In this document: one piece after another, positions 24,935-34,615 of the stretch | Position numbering within the stretch: the first letter of the stretch is position 1 | Layout of the letters: each line of letters opens with the position of its first letter | From: FEN-1219 sp964503125 | GTDB taxonomy: Bacteria; Pseudomonadota; Gammaproteobacteria; Steroidobacterales; Rariloculaceae | Direction: 5' to 3' | Length of the DNA stretch: 64,000 nt | Assembly (NCBI GenBank): GCA_964503125.1 | Contig: CAZCZE010000001.1 | Location: 1 to 64,000 of the forward strand | The notes under the pieces: generated by a model | Databases searched by the model: none | The model's input: only the letters and a program-made list of their open reading frames with translations | Told to the model about the DNA's origin: nothing | Program-made: the position numbers and the translations under genes

Positions 24935-26686
24935 ATGATGAGACTACCCACAGCCCGGCGCGCGATGTCGCGAGCCGCGACCGCGGTCACCGCTGCGGTC
25001 GCAGCAGCCGTCGCGGCGAATGCCGTCGCCACGGTCGAGATCGCGGGCGTCGAGGACGTGCTCGCCGACAACGTGCGCGCGTACCTGCGGCTCGACGAGG
25101 AGCCGTGTGACGCACCCGAGTGGCGCGTCGAGCAGCAGTACCGTGCGGCTCCCGGCCAGATCCGCGAGGCCCTGCAAGCCTACGGCTACTACGAGCCTGT
25201 GATCGAGACGGAGCTCGAACGCGACGACCGCTGCTGGCACGTCGCACTGACGATCGCGGCCGGCGAGCCCGTGCGCTTGCGCGGCGTCGAGCTCGCGCTC
25301 ACGGGCGAAGCGGCCGGCGACGCCGCATTCATCGGCGCGCGCGACGAAGCGGGGCTCGCGAGCGGCGGCATTCTCGACCACGGCGCTTACGAACGTCTCA
25401 AGCGGCGCTGGGCCGATCTCGCGCGCGAGCGCGGCTACCCCGACGGGCGTTTCGCCGCGACCCGTATCGACGTGTATCCCGACGAGCGCGCTGCCGACGT
25501 CGAGCTCGCGTTCGATTCGGGTGCGCGCTATGCGTTCGGCGACATCGAGCTCACGCAGACCGTGCTGACCGAGCGGCTCGCGGGCTCCTACGTGACGTTC
25601 CGCGAAGGCGAGCCCTACGACGCGCGCAGGCTCAACGAGGTGTACGGCGAGCTCGCCGCGAGCGGTTTCTTCCGCACGATCGACGTGCGCCCTCTACCAC
25701 CGGACCCGGCGACGCGCACGATCCCAGTCGAGATCGCACTCACGAGCGCACCGCGAATCCAGCAGAGCTACGGCGTCGGCTTCTCGACGGACACGGGCCC
25801 GCGCCTACGCTTCGGCCGCAACAACCGGCGCTACAACGAGCGCGGCCACCAATTCGGGATCAATGCACAGCTCTCGCCCGTGATCTCGGAGATCACGGCC
25901 AACTATCGCCTGCCGCTGCGCGGCTCGCGCTCGGAGTGGCTCAACTTCGACACCGGCTTCGAGCGCGAGAAAACGGACACGGCCGAGAGCGAGCGCATCG
26001 AGCTCGGCGCGCGGCGCGTGCACGAGCGGCGCCAGGACTGGACGCGCACGGAGATGTTGAGCTTGCGCGTCGAGGATTTCGCCGTCGCGGACCAACAGGG
26101 CCGCGCGCGGCTCCTCATGCCCGGCGTCGACTGGACGCGCATCCGCGCCGACAACGAGATCCGCCCGCAGCAAGGCTCGCGGTTGTCGCTAGAGCTGCGC
26201 GCGGCCACGGACGCGGTGCTCTCCGACACTTCGTTCCTGCAAGCGATCGCGCGCGGCAAGTGGATTTGGTCCCTGCCGCGCGGCGGGCGCTTCCTCGTCC
26301 GCGGCGAAGTCGGCGTCACGGCCAGGACCGACTTCGACGAGCTGCCGGTCTCCGTCCGCTTCTTCGCGGGCGGCGACAACAGCGTGCGTGGTTACGACTT
26401 CGAGGCGCTCGGGCCCGTCGACGCCACGGGCCAAGTCATCGGCGGCTCGGCGCTCGCGACCGGCAGCTTCGAGTTCGAACAGCCGCTCACGGCACGTTGG
26501 TCGATGGCGTTCTTCGTCGACTCCGGTAACGCGTTCGAAGGCTCGCGGCTCGACGCACGCACGGGAGCCGGCCTCGGCGGCCGCTGGCAATCGCCGCTCG
26601 GCCCGATCCGCCTCGACGTCGCGCATCCGTTCGACGACGACACGACGGACTGGCGCCTGCACGTGAGCTTGGGGCCCGACCTATGA
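24935..26686 (+). CDS. tamA: Translocation and assembly module outer-membrane protein TamA
   Basis: 583 residues, Omp85 superfamily. A signal-like N-terminus is followed by POTRA domains (about 30-260: GIREALQAYGYYEPVI, YGELAASGFFRTIDV) and a C-terminal 16-strand barrel (about 270-583) with the Omp85 signature FFAGGDNSVRGYDF. The last strand ends WRLHVSLGPDL. With TamB it helps insert outer-membrane proteins or move lipids. ATG-ATG at 24935/24938; a start at 24965 is also possible. The stop overlaps the tamB start (ATGA), so translation is coupled. Confidence 0.93.
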   Translation: MMRLPTARRAMSRAATAVTAAVAAAVAANAVATVEIAGVEDVLADNVRAYLRLDEEPCDAPEWRVEQQYRAAPGQIREALQAYGYYEPVIETELERDDRCWHVALTIAAGEPVRLRGVELALTGEAAGDAAFIGARDEAGLASGGILDHGAYERLKRRWADLARERGYPDGRFAATRIDVYPDERAADVELAFDSGARYAFGDIELTQTVLTERLAGSYVTFREGEPYDARRLNEVYGELAASGFFRTIDVRPLPPDPATRTIPVEIALTSAPRIQQSYGVGFSTDTGPRLRFGRNNRRYNERGHQFGINAQLSPVISEITANYRLPLRGSRSEWLNFDTGFEREKTDTAESERIELGARRVHERRQDWTRTEMLSLRVEDFAVADQQGRARLLMPGVDWTRIRADNEIRPQQGSRLSLELRAATDAVLSDTSFLQAIARGKWIWSLPRGGRFLVRGEVGVTARTDFDELPVSVRFFAGGDNSVRGYDFEALGPVDATGQVIGGSALATGSFEFEQPLTARWSMAFFVDSGNAFEGSRLDARTGAGLGGRWQSPLGPIRLDVAHPFDDDTTDWRLHVSLGPDL

Positions 26687-29600
26687 AGTGGCTCAAGCGC
26701 GCGCTCGTCGTGACGTTGACGTTGGCCCTGGTCGCGCTGCTCGGCGCCGCGTCGGCGCTCTGGGTCATCGGCAGCGAGAGCGGCACGCGTTGGCTCGTCG
26801 CGCGGCTGCTCGCCGCCACCCCCGAGCTCACGATCGCGCGCCAGCGCGGCTCGTTGCGCGAAGGCCTCGTGCTCGAAGGCGTCGCGTGGCGCTCCGCGCG
26901 CGACGTGCTCGAGATCGACTCGCTCGCGCTCGACTGGAACGCGGCGGCCGCGCTCGCGGGCACGCTCGCGTTCGACGGCGCCGAGGCCTCGCGCGCGAGC
27001 TATCGCCGCCTGCCGGCCACGATCGACGCCGAGTCGAGCCCGGCGCCCGAGTTGCCGTGGCCGCTGCGCATCGACGCGGCCACCGTCGCGACCCTCCTCA
27101 TTACGGTCGAAGAACGCACGCTCGCGTTCGACACCCTCCGCTTCGCGGGCACCCTCGTCGACGGCGTGCTCGGGCTCGAGGACGTCACGGCGCGCAGCGG
27201 CGACGCCGAGCTCGCGGCGCGCGCGACCGTCGCACTGCGCCCCGGCGTCGAGCTCGAGACGACGATCGAATGGTCGGCGCCGGTCGGAGACGTCGCCGCC
27301 CAGGGCAGCGCAACGCTCGCGGGAACCTGGCCCGCGCTGCGCGTGCACCACGAGCTCGCGGCGCCGTTTACGGCCGTCACGGACGGTACGCTGGCGTTCG
27401 GCGGCTCGGCGCCAACGGCCGAGCTCACGACCACGTGGCGCGAGCTCGCATGGCCTGGCGTAACTGCCGTCGCGAGCCCGGACGGCGAGCTCACGCTCGC
27501 GGGGAGCCTCGACGCGTACCGCTACGACGCGAGGGGCGCGGTCGTCGTCGCGGGCCGAAACGCGAGCTTCACGGCCGGCGGCACGGGCACGCGGCTCGAG
27601 CTCGCGCTCGAGCGCCTCGTGCTCTCGGCCGACGCCGGCCGCGGCGTGCTGCAGGCGACGGGCTCCGTGAGCCTGGCCGCGCGCGAGTCACGCCTCGCCG
27701 TGACGGCCGAGAGCTTCGATCCCGATTGGCTCGACGCGCGCTGGCCGGGCCGCCTCCGCGGCACGGTCGCGCTGCACGCGGCCCTCGCGCCCGTCGCAAC
27801 GGCCGAGCTCAGCGACCTTGCGCTCGCCGGTGAGCTGCGCGGCCACCCCTTGACGATCGGCGGCGGCGCGGTGTTCACCGCTCCGGGACAGGTGCGGCTC
27901 GCGGCGCTGCGCCTCGAATCGGCGGCCAACCGCGGCGAGCTCACGGGCACGTTCGACGCCGAGAACGTCGACCTCACGGTCGATGCCGAGCTCGCAGACC
28001 TCGGCCTGCTCGTGCCCGGCGCGCGCGGCGCCGTGAGCGCCGCGGGCACGCTCGCCGGCACTTGGCGCGAGCCGCGCGTGCGCGGGCGAATCGCTGCGCG
28101 CGAGCTCGCGTTCGCGGGGTTCACGCTCGCGGCGGTCGATGCGAACGGCGAAGCGGGTCTCGCCGCGACCGCACCGGTCGCGTTGACGATCGAGGCGGCG
28201 GGCGTCGCGCGCGGGCCCGTCGCGGTGGAGCGTGTCCGCGCGGTCGTGACGGGCGCGACGGGCGCGCACACGGCGACGGTCGCCGCTACGGCCGCGGACT
28301 GGGACGCCACGCTCGAAGCCAACGGCGGCGCCGGCGCGGGCGGCGCGTGGCGTGGCGTCGTCACGAGCGTCGAAATCGACGAGCACGTGCTCGGCCCGTG
28401 GCGCCTCGAGGAGCCGGTGGCGCTCGCGCTCGGGCCGCGCGCGGCGACGCTCGCGAACGCATGCCTGCTGCACGCGTCGGGCGCGCGCTGGTGCGCCGAG
28501 CTCGACGTGCAAGGCCGCAGCGAGGATCGCATCGCCGTGGCCGGGCAGAATTTCGACCTCGCGACGCTCGCGCCGCTGCTGCCGCCCGGCATCGAGCTCG
28601 CCGGCGTCTATCAGCTTTCGGCGTCGCTGTTCGACGTGCTCGGCGACCCGCGCGGGGCGCTCGCTCTGACGGGCGAGGCGACGCGTGCCCACATCGCGCT
28701 CGACGGCGTCGAGGGCTTCGACGCGGAGCTCGACGAAGCGCGGCTCGGCCTCACGCTGGCGTCCGGCCGTCTCGAGCTGCAGGCGCACGTCGCGAGCAGC
28801 AACGGCGGCGACGCGGACCTGGTCGCCGCGCTCGCCGACCTGCGTGCGCCCGACTCGGGCGTGGACGGCACGCTGCGCGCCCAATGGCCCGACCTGCGCT
28901 TCCTCACTCTGCTCGCGCCGGATCTCGAGGAAGTGGCCGGCGCGCTCGCCGTCGACCTCAGCGTGGCCGGCACCCTCGCCGAGCCGCGCGTGAGCGGCCG
29001 CGCGGCCGTCAGCGACGGGCGCCTCGGCGTGCCGCGTTGGGGCCTCGTCGTCACTGACATCGAGGCCGCGGCCACGAGCCGCGACGGCAGCTCGCTCTCG
29101 TGGACTGCGGCGGGTCGCGCCGGCGACGGCACACTCATGCTGGACGGCACGACGATGCTCACGGCCGCGGCCGGCTGGCCCACGCACTTCACGCTGCGCG
29201 GCGACGACGTGGCGCTCGTGCAGTTACCGGAAGCACAGATCTTCGCCAACCCCAACCTCGACATCGACGTGGCGTTGCCGCGCGTCACGGTTACCGGCAG
29301 CGTGCACGTGCCGCGCGCGGCGATCGAGGTCGAGGCGCTGCCCGCGCAGGCCGTCACGCCGTCGGCCGATGCCGTCGTGCATGGCCAAACGACGACCCAA
29401 CGCGTGGAGCCGCTGCGCCTGATCGCGAGCATCGATTTCACGCTCGGCGACGATGTGAGTTACGCGGGCCTCGGGCTCGACACGACGGTCGCCGGCGAGC
29501 TGCGCCTCACGACGGAGCCCGGGCGCTCGGCGACGGCGAGCGGCGCCCTCCGCCTCGCGGGCACTTACAATGCCTACGGGCAGAACCTCGACCTCGAGCG

Positions 29601-30126
29601 CGGCCGGCTGCTGTTCAACGGCCCTCTCGACGATCCCGGCCTCGACGTGCGCGCCGTGCGCACCATCGATACGACGGAGGTCGGCGTCGAGCTCACGGGC
29701 ACCGTGCGCTCGCCGCGCACGCGTATCGTCGCGACGCCGGCCATGAGCGAGGTCGACGCGCTTTCGTATCTGCTGTTCGGCCGACCGGCGAGCGGCGCCA
29801 ACGCGAGCGCGGGCGCGGCCGAGACCTCCGCGCTGGAAACGGCGGCCCTCTCGCTGGGTTTGCAGCAGGCGCTGCCCGCCGTGCAGCGGCTCGGCACCAC
29901 GCTCGGTCTCGACGAGCTCTCCGTACAGACGACGGCTACCGACGCGGGCGAGCTCATGGCCGGCAAGTACCTGAGCCCCAAGGTCTACATCCGCTACAGC
30001 TATGGGCTCTTCAACCGCATCGGCGGCCTGCTGCTGCGCTTCAAGGTCAACGAGCGCTTGAGCATCGAGACGCGCTCGGGCGAGCGGAAGTCGATGGACC
30101 TGCTCTACACGGTTGAGAAAGACTAG
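26683..30126 (+). CDS. tamB: Translocation and assembly module inner-membrane protein TamB
   Basis: 1147 residues, AsmA-like. One N-terminal membrane anchor (LVVTLTLALVALLGAASALWVIG, about 8-30), a long periplasmic beta-helical repeat region, and the conserved TamB (DUF490) domain over the last 350 residues, including LLFNGPLDDPGLDVRAVR, DALSYLLFGRP and LSPKVYIRYSYGLFN. It bridges the periplasm to TamA. The mature part is very rich in Ala, Glu and Leu through GAGCTCGCG-type codons, in line with the region's GC bias. Slightly shorter than the 1259-residue E. coli protein. Confidence 0.93.
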   Translation: MKWLKRALVVTLTLALVALLGAASALWVIGSESGTRWLVARLLAATPELTIARQRGSLREGLVLEGVAWRSARDVLEIDSLALDWNAAAALAGTLAFDGAEASRASYRRLPATIDAESSPAPELPWPLRIDAATVATLLITVEERTLAFDTLRFAGTLVDGVLGLEDVTARSGDAELAARATVALRPGVELETTIEWSAPVGDVAAQGSATLAGTWPALRVHHELAAPFTAVTDGTLAFGGSAPTAELTTTWRELAWPGVTAVASPDGELTLAGSLDAYRYDARGAVVVAGRNASFTAGGTGTRLELALERLVLSADAGRGVLQATGSVSLAARESRLAVTAESFDPDWLDARWPGRLRGTVALHAALAPVATAELSDLALAGELRGHPLTIGGGAVFTAPGQVRLAALRLESAANRGELTGTFDAENVDLTVDAELADLGLLVPGARGAVSAAGTLAGTWREPRVRGRIAARELAFAGFTLAAVDANGEAGLAATAPVALTIEAAGVARGPVAVERVRAVVTGATGAHTATVAATAADWDATLEANGGAGAGGAWRGVVTSVEIDEHVLGPWRLEEPVALALGPRAATLANACLLHASGARWCAELDVQGRSEDRIAVAGQNFDLATLAPLLPPGIELAGVYQLSASLFDVLGDPRGALALTGEATRAHIALDGVEGFDAELDEARLGLTLASGRLELQAHVASSNGGDADLVAALADLRAPDSGVDGTLRAQWPDLRFLTLLAPDLEEVAGALAVDLSVAGTLAEPRVSGRAAVSDGRLGVPRWGLVVTDIEAAATSRDGSSLSWTAAGRAGDGTLMLDGTTMLTAAAGWPTHFTLRGDDVALVQLPEAQIFANPNLDIDVALPRVTVTGSVHVPRAAIEVEALPAQAVTPSADAVVHGQTTTQRVEPLRLIASIDFTLGDDVSYAGLGLDTTVAGELRLTTEPGRSATASGALRLAGTYNAYGQNLDLERGRLLFNGPLDDPGLDVRAVRTIDTTEVGVELTGTVRSPRTRIVATPAMSEVDALSYLLFGRPASGANASAGAAETSALETAALSLGLQQALPAVQRLGTTLGLDELSVQTTATDAGELMAGKYLSPKVYIRYSYGLFNRIGGLLLRFKVNERLSIETRSGERKSMDLLYTVEKD

Positions 30127-30172
30127 GATTCGCACCCATCCACATCAGTAGGTTCCTCGGGGAGGCTCCATC

Positions 30173-31390
30173 ATGCGCCGCACGCTCGTCGTCATCGCCA
30201 CCTTGCTCGCCGCCGGCACCGTCGCCGCGCAGAGCCAACCGCAGCAACGCTTCATGGGCGGACCCGTGACGCTCGTCGATCAGGGTAGTTTCTTCATCGG
30301 CGGCATCACCAAGATCAGCGAGTTCGCCACCGTTCCCGGCGCGCCGCCGGGGCAGCCCGCACCGCCGCGGACGCCGCAGCAAATCACGATCGGCCAGATG
30401 TACGTCCAGTTCCAGATCCCCGCACGCCTCGCGGCGCCCGGCTGGCCCGTGATCATGGTGCACGGCTCGACGCACACGGGCGCGGCCCTCGAGTCCACGC
30501 CCGACGGGCGCGAGGGCTGGTTCCCCTACTTCGTGCGCAAAGGAGTCGCCACCTACGTCGTCGACCAGTCGGGGCGCGGCCGCTCCGGCTTCGACCAGTC
30601 CGTGCTCCACGAAGCCGAGGCGCGCATGCTCGCCGGCAGCCGCGACGCCGCAGTGGCGCTGCTGCCCTCGTTCGGGCGCATCACCGACAACGGCGCCTAT
30701 CAAGCCTGGTTCGGCCACTTGCTGCCGGCCGGCGCGACGGTCCTCACGGGCCGGCTCGTTCCGCACGGCTCGCCCGACGACCCGCAACCGGGCACGGCGG
30801 ACGAGCCGCACGTCGCGCCGCTGTTTCCGCTCGCGGCCGTCGCCGAGTACTACAAGCAGCTCGTGCCGAACGCCGAGGTGACGTTGCCGGGCTCGACGTG
30901 CGCGACCTGCATGCCGCAGGAGCTGTCGCCCGCCAACACCTGGACGCCGCAAGCGCTCGCGCTGCTCGTCGAGCGGCTCGGCGGCGCGATCGTCGCGACG
31001 CACTCGCAATCCGGCATCATGGGTCATCACATGGTGCGGATCTTGAAGGAGCGCGGCCGCGCCGACCTCGTCAAGGCGCTCATCACCGTGGAAGGCGGCT
31101 GCTCGCTCGCGCAGAGCGGGCTCGTCGCCGCGGACTTCGATGCGATTCCCTATCTGGCGCTCAAGGGCGACTACACCGCCGCGAGCCAGCAGTGCCAGGA
31201 ATCGGTCGACGCGATCAACGCGCGCCGCGGCGCCGGCCAGGGCACGGCGCGCGCCGAGTACCTGAAGCTCGACGAGCGCGGCATGCTCGGCGTCACGCAC
31301 ATGATGATGCTGGACTCGAACAACCTCGAGATCGCGGATCTCATGCTCGAGTGGGTCGGCGACCACGTGCCGCGCGCGCCGCGGCGCTGA
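30173..31390 (+). CDS. Secreted alpha/beta-hydrolase
   Basis: 405 residues. Signal peptide ends at TVAAQ near 20. VIMVHGSTHTG (near 93) supplies the oxyanion-hole HG motif. The nucleophile elbow is ATHSQSGIMG (Ser near 278), GVTHMMMLDSNN supplies the likely catalytic His, and an acid lies between. Probably an esterase acting on small molecules in the periplasm. Clear GGGGAGG ribosome-binding site. Convergent with the MFS gene after 43 bases. Confidence 0.78.
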   Translation: MRRTLVVIATLLAAGTVAAQSQPQQRFMGGPVTLVDQGSFFIGGITKISEFATVPGAPPGQPAPPRTPQQITIGQMYVQFQIPARLAAPGWPVIMVHGSTHTGAALESTPDGREGWFPYFVRKGVATYVVDQSGRGRSGFDQSVLHEAEARMLAGSRDAAVALLPSFGRITDNGAYQAWFGHLLPAGATVLTGRLVPHGSPDDPQPGTADEPHVAPLFPLAAVAEYYKQLVPNAEVTLPGSTCATCMPQELSPANTWTPQALALLVERLGGAIVATHSQSGIMGHHMVRILKERGRADLVKALITVEGGCSLAQSGLVAADFDAIPYLALKGDYTAASQQCQESVDAINARRGAGQGTARAEYLKLDERGMLGVTHMMMLDSNNLEIADLMLEWVGDHVPRAPRR

Positions 31391-31433
31391 CGAGCCCTGC
31401 AATTCGCGCGCGGCGTCGCCCGGGCGCCGCCCG

Positions 31434-32657
31434 TCACGGCGCCACGCCGCCGCGCGGACGCGCGAGCGCGAGCCAGGCGAGCCCGAGCAGCGCCGCCACG
31501 AGCGCCGGGGCCATCGCGTACTGCACGGCGTTCCAACCGAACGCGTCGAGCAAGGCGCCCGAGCCGAACGTCCCGGCGGCCACGAGGCCGAGCACCAAGA
31601 AATCGTTGAGGCCCTGCACCTTGGCCCGCTCGGCCGGCGTATGCGTCGTGCCGAGCAAGCTCGTGGCGCCGATGAACGAGAAATTCCAACCGAGGCCGAG
31701 CGCCACGAGCGCGAGATAGAAATGGTGTAGCTCCACGCCGCTCGCGGCGATCGCCCCGCAAACACCGAGCAGCAGCAGGCCCACGGCGATGACGGGCAGC
31801 CGCCCGAAGCGCACGATGACCGAGCCCGTGAAGAAGCTCGGCGCGAACATCGCGACGATGTGCCAGCGCACGACGTCGGCCGCGTGCTGCGTCATGAAGC
31901 CGTGCTCGACCATCGCGAGCGGCGTCGACGTCATCACGAGGCTCATCGAAGCGAAGCCCACCATGCCCGCGAGCACGGCGACGATGAACGCGGGCTGGCG
32001 CACGATGACGGCGAGCGGCCGGCCCGCGTCGACGGCGCCCGCGGCGCGCGCGGGCCGCGGGATGTCGAGCCACACGAGGCCGAGCGCGCCGACGACGTTG
32101 AGCCCGATGGCGACGAGATACGCACCGGCGTGCGGCGCCGCGGGGAACCATGTCGACGTGAGCCGCACGATCTCGGGACCGATGAGCGCGCTCAAGAGCC
32201 CGCCCGCGAACACCCACGAGATCGCTTTCGGCTTGAAGCTCTCCGAGCCCGTGTCGGCCGCGGCGAAGCGGAAGAATCCTTGCGTAGACTGATAGATCCC
32301 AAGCAGCACGGCGCCTAGCAGGAACAGCTCGAAGCTGTCCGCGAACAACGCGCGCGCCGAGAGCGCGGCGCCCGCGCCGCCGGCCAGCGCGCCGACGAGG
32401 AAGCCAGCGCGGCGGCCATAGCGGCCCATGAACAACGAGACGACGGGCGTCGCGAACAACGAGCCCAAGACGAGGATCGAGAGCGGCAGCGTGGCGAGCG
32501 CGGGGTCCGTGGCGAGGTGCGCGCCTGCGAGCCCCGCGACGATGACGTTCATGGCGAGCTGTGAGCCGAGCACCGCATGCACGAGCGCGAGGACGACGAC
32601 GTTGCGCTTGGCGCGGCGGTCCGGATCCGTGCCGGTATCGAGGGTGGAGACAGTCAT
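31434..32657 (-). CDS. MFS transporter, 12 transmembrane segments
   Basis: 407 residues. Two six-helix halves with the MFS loop signature MGRYGRRAGFLVG after TM2 and a related VRFGRLPVIAVGL in the second half. QSTQGFFRFAAAD in TM4/5 is typical of the small proteobacterial efflux MFS subgroup. Substrate unknown. The ATG at 32657 was chosen: the frame is open upstream but runs through the next gene. 25 bases separate it from the upstream GFA gene on the same strand, so the two probably form an operon. Confidence 0.87.
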   Translation of the reverse strand: MTVSTLDTGTDPDRRAKRNVVVLALVHAVLGSQLAMNVIVAGLAGAHLATDPALATLPLSILVLGSLFATPVVSLFMGRYGRRAGFLVGALAGGAGAALSARALFADSFELFLLGAVLLGIYQSTQGFFRFAAADTGSESFKPKAISWVFAGGLLSALIGPEIVRLTSTWFPAAPHAGAYLVAIGLNVVGALGLVWLDIPRPARAAGAVDAGRPLAVIVRQPAFIVAVLAGMVGFASMSLVMTSTPLAMVEHGFMTQHAADVVRWHIVAMFAPSFFTGSVIVRFGRLPVIAVGLLLLGVCGAIAASGVELHHFYLALVALGLGWNFSFIGATSLLGTTHTPAERAKVQGLNDFLVLGLVAAGTFGSGALLDAFGWNAVQYAMAPALVAALLGLAWLALARPRGGVAP

Positions 32658-32682
32658 GGGGACGTCGCTCTCTGACGGCGGC

Positions 32683-33168
32683 TCAGGGCTCGAGCCCAAG
32701 CCGCCGATGCCAGGCCGCGAGCGACTCGTCGGGATAGTCTGCGAACTGCTTGTCGTCGCGCCCGATGCAAAGCGGCACCCAACTCGCTTTCGAGCCGAGC
32801 AGTATGTGCGTGCGCTCGGGAGCCGCCGGCAGCTCGGTGTCGATGACCGAGGCGAACGGATGCACGAGGTCGGGCCAATCGGGACTCCACACCCACAGGC
32901 CGCTGCCGCAGCGCTTGCAGAAGCTGCGCTCGCCACGGCTCTGCGTGAACCCGCCGCGCCCGTCGGGCAGTCGGGCGCGGTAGACCGTGATGTGCAGGGC
33001 GCCCTCGACCGCGAGCGTGTCGAACTCACCGCCCAGGTTGATGCCGTAGCCGCCGCTGCCGTTCGTCTTGCGACAAATCGAGCAGTAGCACTGCATGAAG
33101 GGATAGGGGTGCTTGGATTCGAGGCTGAATCGCACGGCGCCACAGTGACAAGAACCTTCGAGCTTCAT
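32683..33168 (-). CDS. GFA-family (glutathione-dependent formaldehyde-activating-like) zinc protein
   Basis: 161 residues. Zinc cysteines GSCHCGAVRF near 5-14, QCYCSICRK near 27-35 and CKRCGSGL near 88-95 are the full GFA/CENP-V set. In the family these enzymes handle glutathione adducts of small aldehydes, but most members are uncharacterised. Strong AGGAGG six bases before the ATG. First gene of a likely operon with the MFS transporter, divergent from egtB. Confidence 0.87.
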   Translation of the reverse strand: MKLEGSCHCGAVRFSLESKHPYPFMQCYCSICRKTNGSGGYGINLGGEFDTLAVEGALHITVYRARLPDGRGGFTQSRGERSFCKRCGSGLWVWSPDWPDLVHPFASVIDTELPAAPERTHILLGSKASWVPLCIGRDDKQFADYPDESLAAWHRRLGLEP

Positions 33169-33334
33169 CGGCAACCTCCTCGCGTGATCAGGCCATCGGC
33201 CGCGCGGACTCGCCGCCTGCTCGAGCGTGATCACGCGGCCACCATCGGCGTTGCCCGCCGCAATGTAAAGGCCGCGGGTAGACAACGCCCCGCCGCGCAT
33301 GCATCCTCACCCTTCAGCCTGCGACCGAGGTGAG

Positions 33335-34615
33335 ATGGCTTCAGTACCCGCGCGCCCCGCGAGCCCCACTTGCGCCGCGCTCGGCGAAGACTATCGGCGT
33401 GTGCGTGCGGCGTCGATGGCGCTCGTTGCCAACTTGGAACCCGAAGACTGCGTCGTGCAGACCGTTGCTGAGGTCAGTCCGACGAAGTGGCACCTCGCAC
33501 ACGTCACGTGGTTCTTCGAGAAATTCTGCCTGCTCGAGTATCAACCCGGATACTGCGCATACGACGAGCGGTTTCACTATCTCTTCAATTCCTACTACCA
33601 GTCGGTTGGCGCGATGCATGGCCGGGTGGAACGGGGCCTCCTGAGCCGACCGACTTTGCGCGAGGTGCTGCGATTTCGCGAGCACGTCGATGCCGCCATG
33701 CTAGCGCTCATCGCGGACCGCGGAGACGACGAGGGGCTCGCTCTCAGGGTCGCGGTAGGCGTGCAGCACGAGCAACAGCATCAGGAGCTGGTGCTGACCG
33801 ACATCAAGCATGTGTTCTTCACGAATCCGCTCGGCCCGGCGTATTCCTCGCCGGCGCCGCGGTCGGTTGCCGGGGCCGCGCCGCTCGAGTTCGTCTCGCG
33901 GCCGAGTGGACGGTTCGCGATCGGCGCAGCGGGCGAGGGTTTTTGTTTCGACAACGAGGCGCCGCGCCACGATGTGCTCGTCGACGAGCACGCGCTCGCG
34001 AATCGGCTCGTCACGAACGGCGAGTACCGCGAGTTCATCGTCGCCGGTGGCTATGCGAGCCCGCAGCTGTGGCTCGCCGACGGCTGGGCGCGCGTGCAAC
34101 GCGGTGAGCTCGCGCGGCCCTTGTACTGGTCCGACGACCTCGCCCGCGAGTTCACGCTGGGCGGTTGGCAGCCGCTCGATCTCGACGCTCCGATCTGTCA
34201 TGTGAGCTTCTACGAGGCGGACGCGTTCGCGCGCTGGGCCGGTGCGCGGCTGCCGCTCGAAAGCGAATGGGAGCTCGCCGCGGCGCCGACGGCGGTGACA
34301 GGCAATACGCTCGACAGCGGCCGGTTGCACCCGCGCGCGGCGACGCCTGATGCGGGCACGGAGCACGACGTCATGCAGCTATGGGGTGATGTTTGGGAAT
34401 GGACTCGCTCGCCGTATACGCCTTATCCGCGATTCGTGCCTCTCGCGGGCTCGCTCGGCGAGTACAACGGCAAGTTCATGGCCAACCAATTCGTCGTGCG
34501 CGGCGGCTCGTGCGTCACCTGGGCCGCGCACCTGCGCGCAACGTACCGAAGCTTCTTCTACGCGCACGATCGCTGGCAGTTCCTCGGCATTCGTCTCGCC
34601 AAGGATCGGCCATGA
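33335..34615 (+). CDS. egtB: Ergothioneine biosynthesis sulfoxide synthase EgtB
   Basis: 426 residues. An iron enzyme joining hercynine to a thiol (gamma-Glu-Cys or Cys) with O2. The N-terminal DinB-like domain carries KWHLAH (His53/His56) and VQHEQQHQE (His145, His149), the three-His iron site. The C-terminal FGE-sulfatase/C-type-lectin domain has GDVWEWTRSPY and FVVRGGSCVT. The ATG at 33335 has GAGGTGAG upstream; an ATG 36 bases earlier is possible. The stop overlaps egtD (ATGA). No egtA, egtC or egtE homologue is next to it. Confidence 0.92.
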   Translation: MASVPARPASPTCAALGEDYRRVRAASMALVANLEPEDCVVQTVAEVSPTKWHLAHVTWFFEKFCLLEYQPGYCAYDERFHYLFNSYYQSVGAMHGRVERGLLSRPTLREVLRFREHVDAAMLALIADRGDDEGLALRVAVGVQHEQQHQELVLTDIKHVFFTNPLGPAYSSPAPRSVAGAAPLEFVSRPSGRFAIGAAGEGFCFDNEAPRHDVLVDEHALANRLVTNGEYREFIVAGGYASPQLWLADGWARVQRGELARPLYWSDDLAREFTLGGWQPLDLDAPICHVSFYEADAFARWAGARLPLESEWELAAAPTAVTGNTLDSGRLHPRAATPDAGTEHDVMQLWGDVWEWTRSPYTPYPRFVPLAGSLGEYNGKFMANQFVVRGGSCVTWAAHLRATYRSFFYAHDRWQFLGIRLAKDRP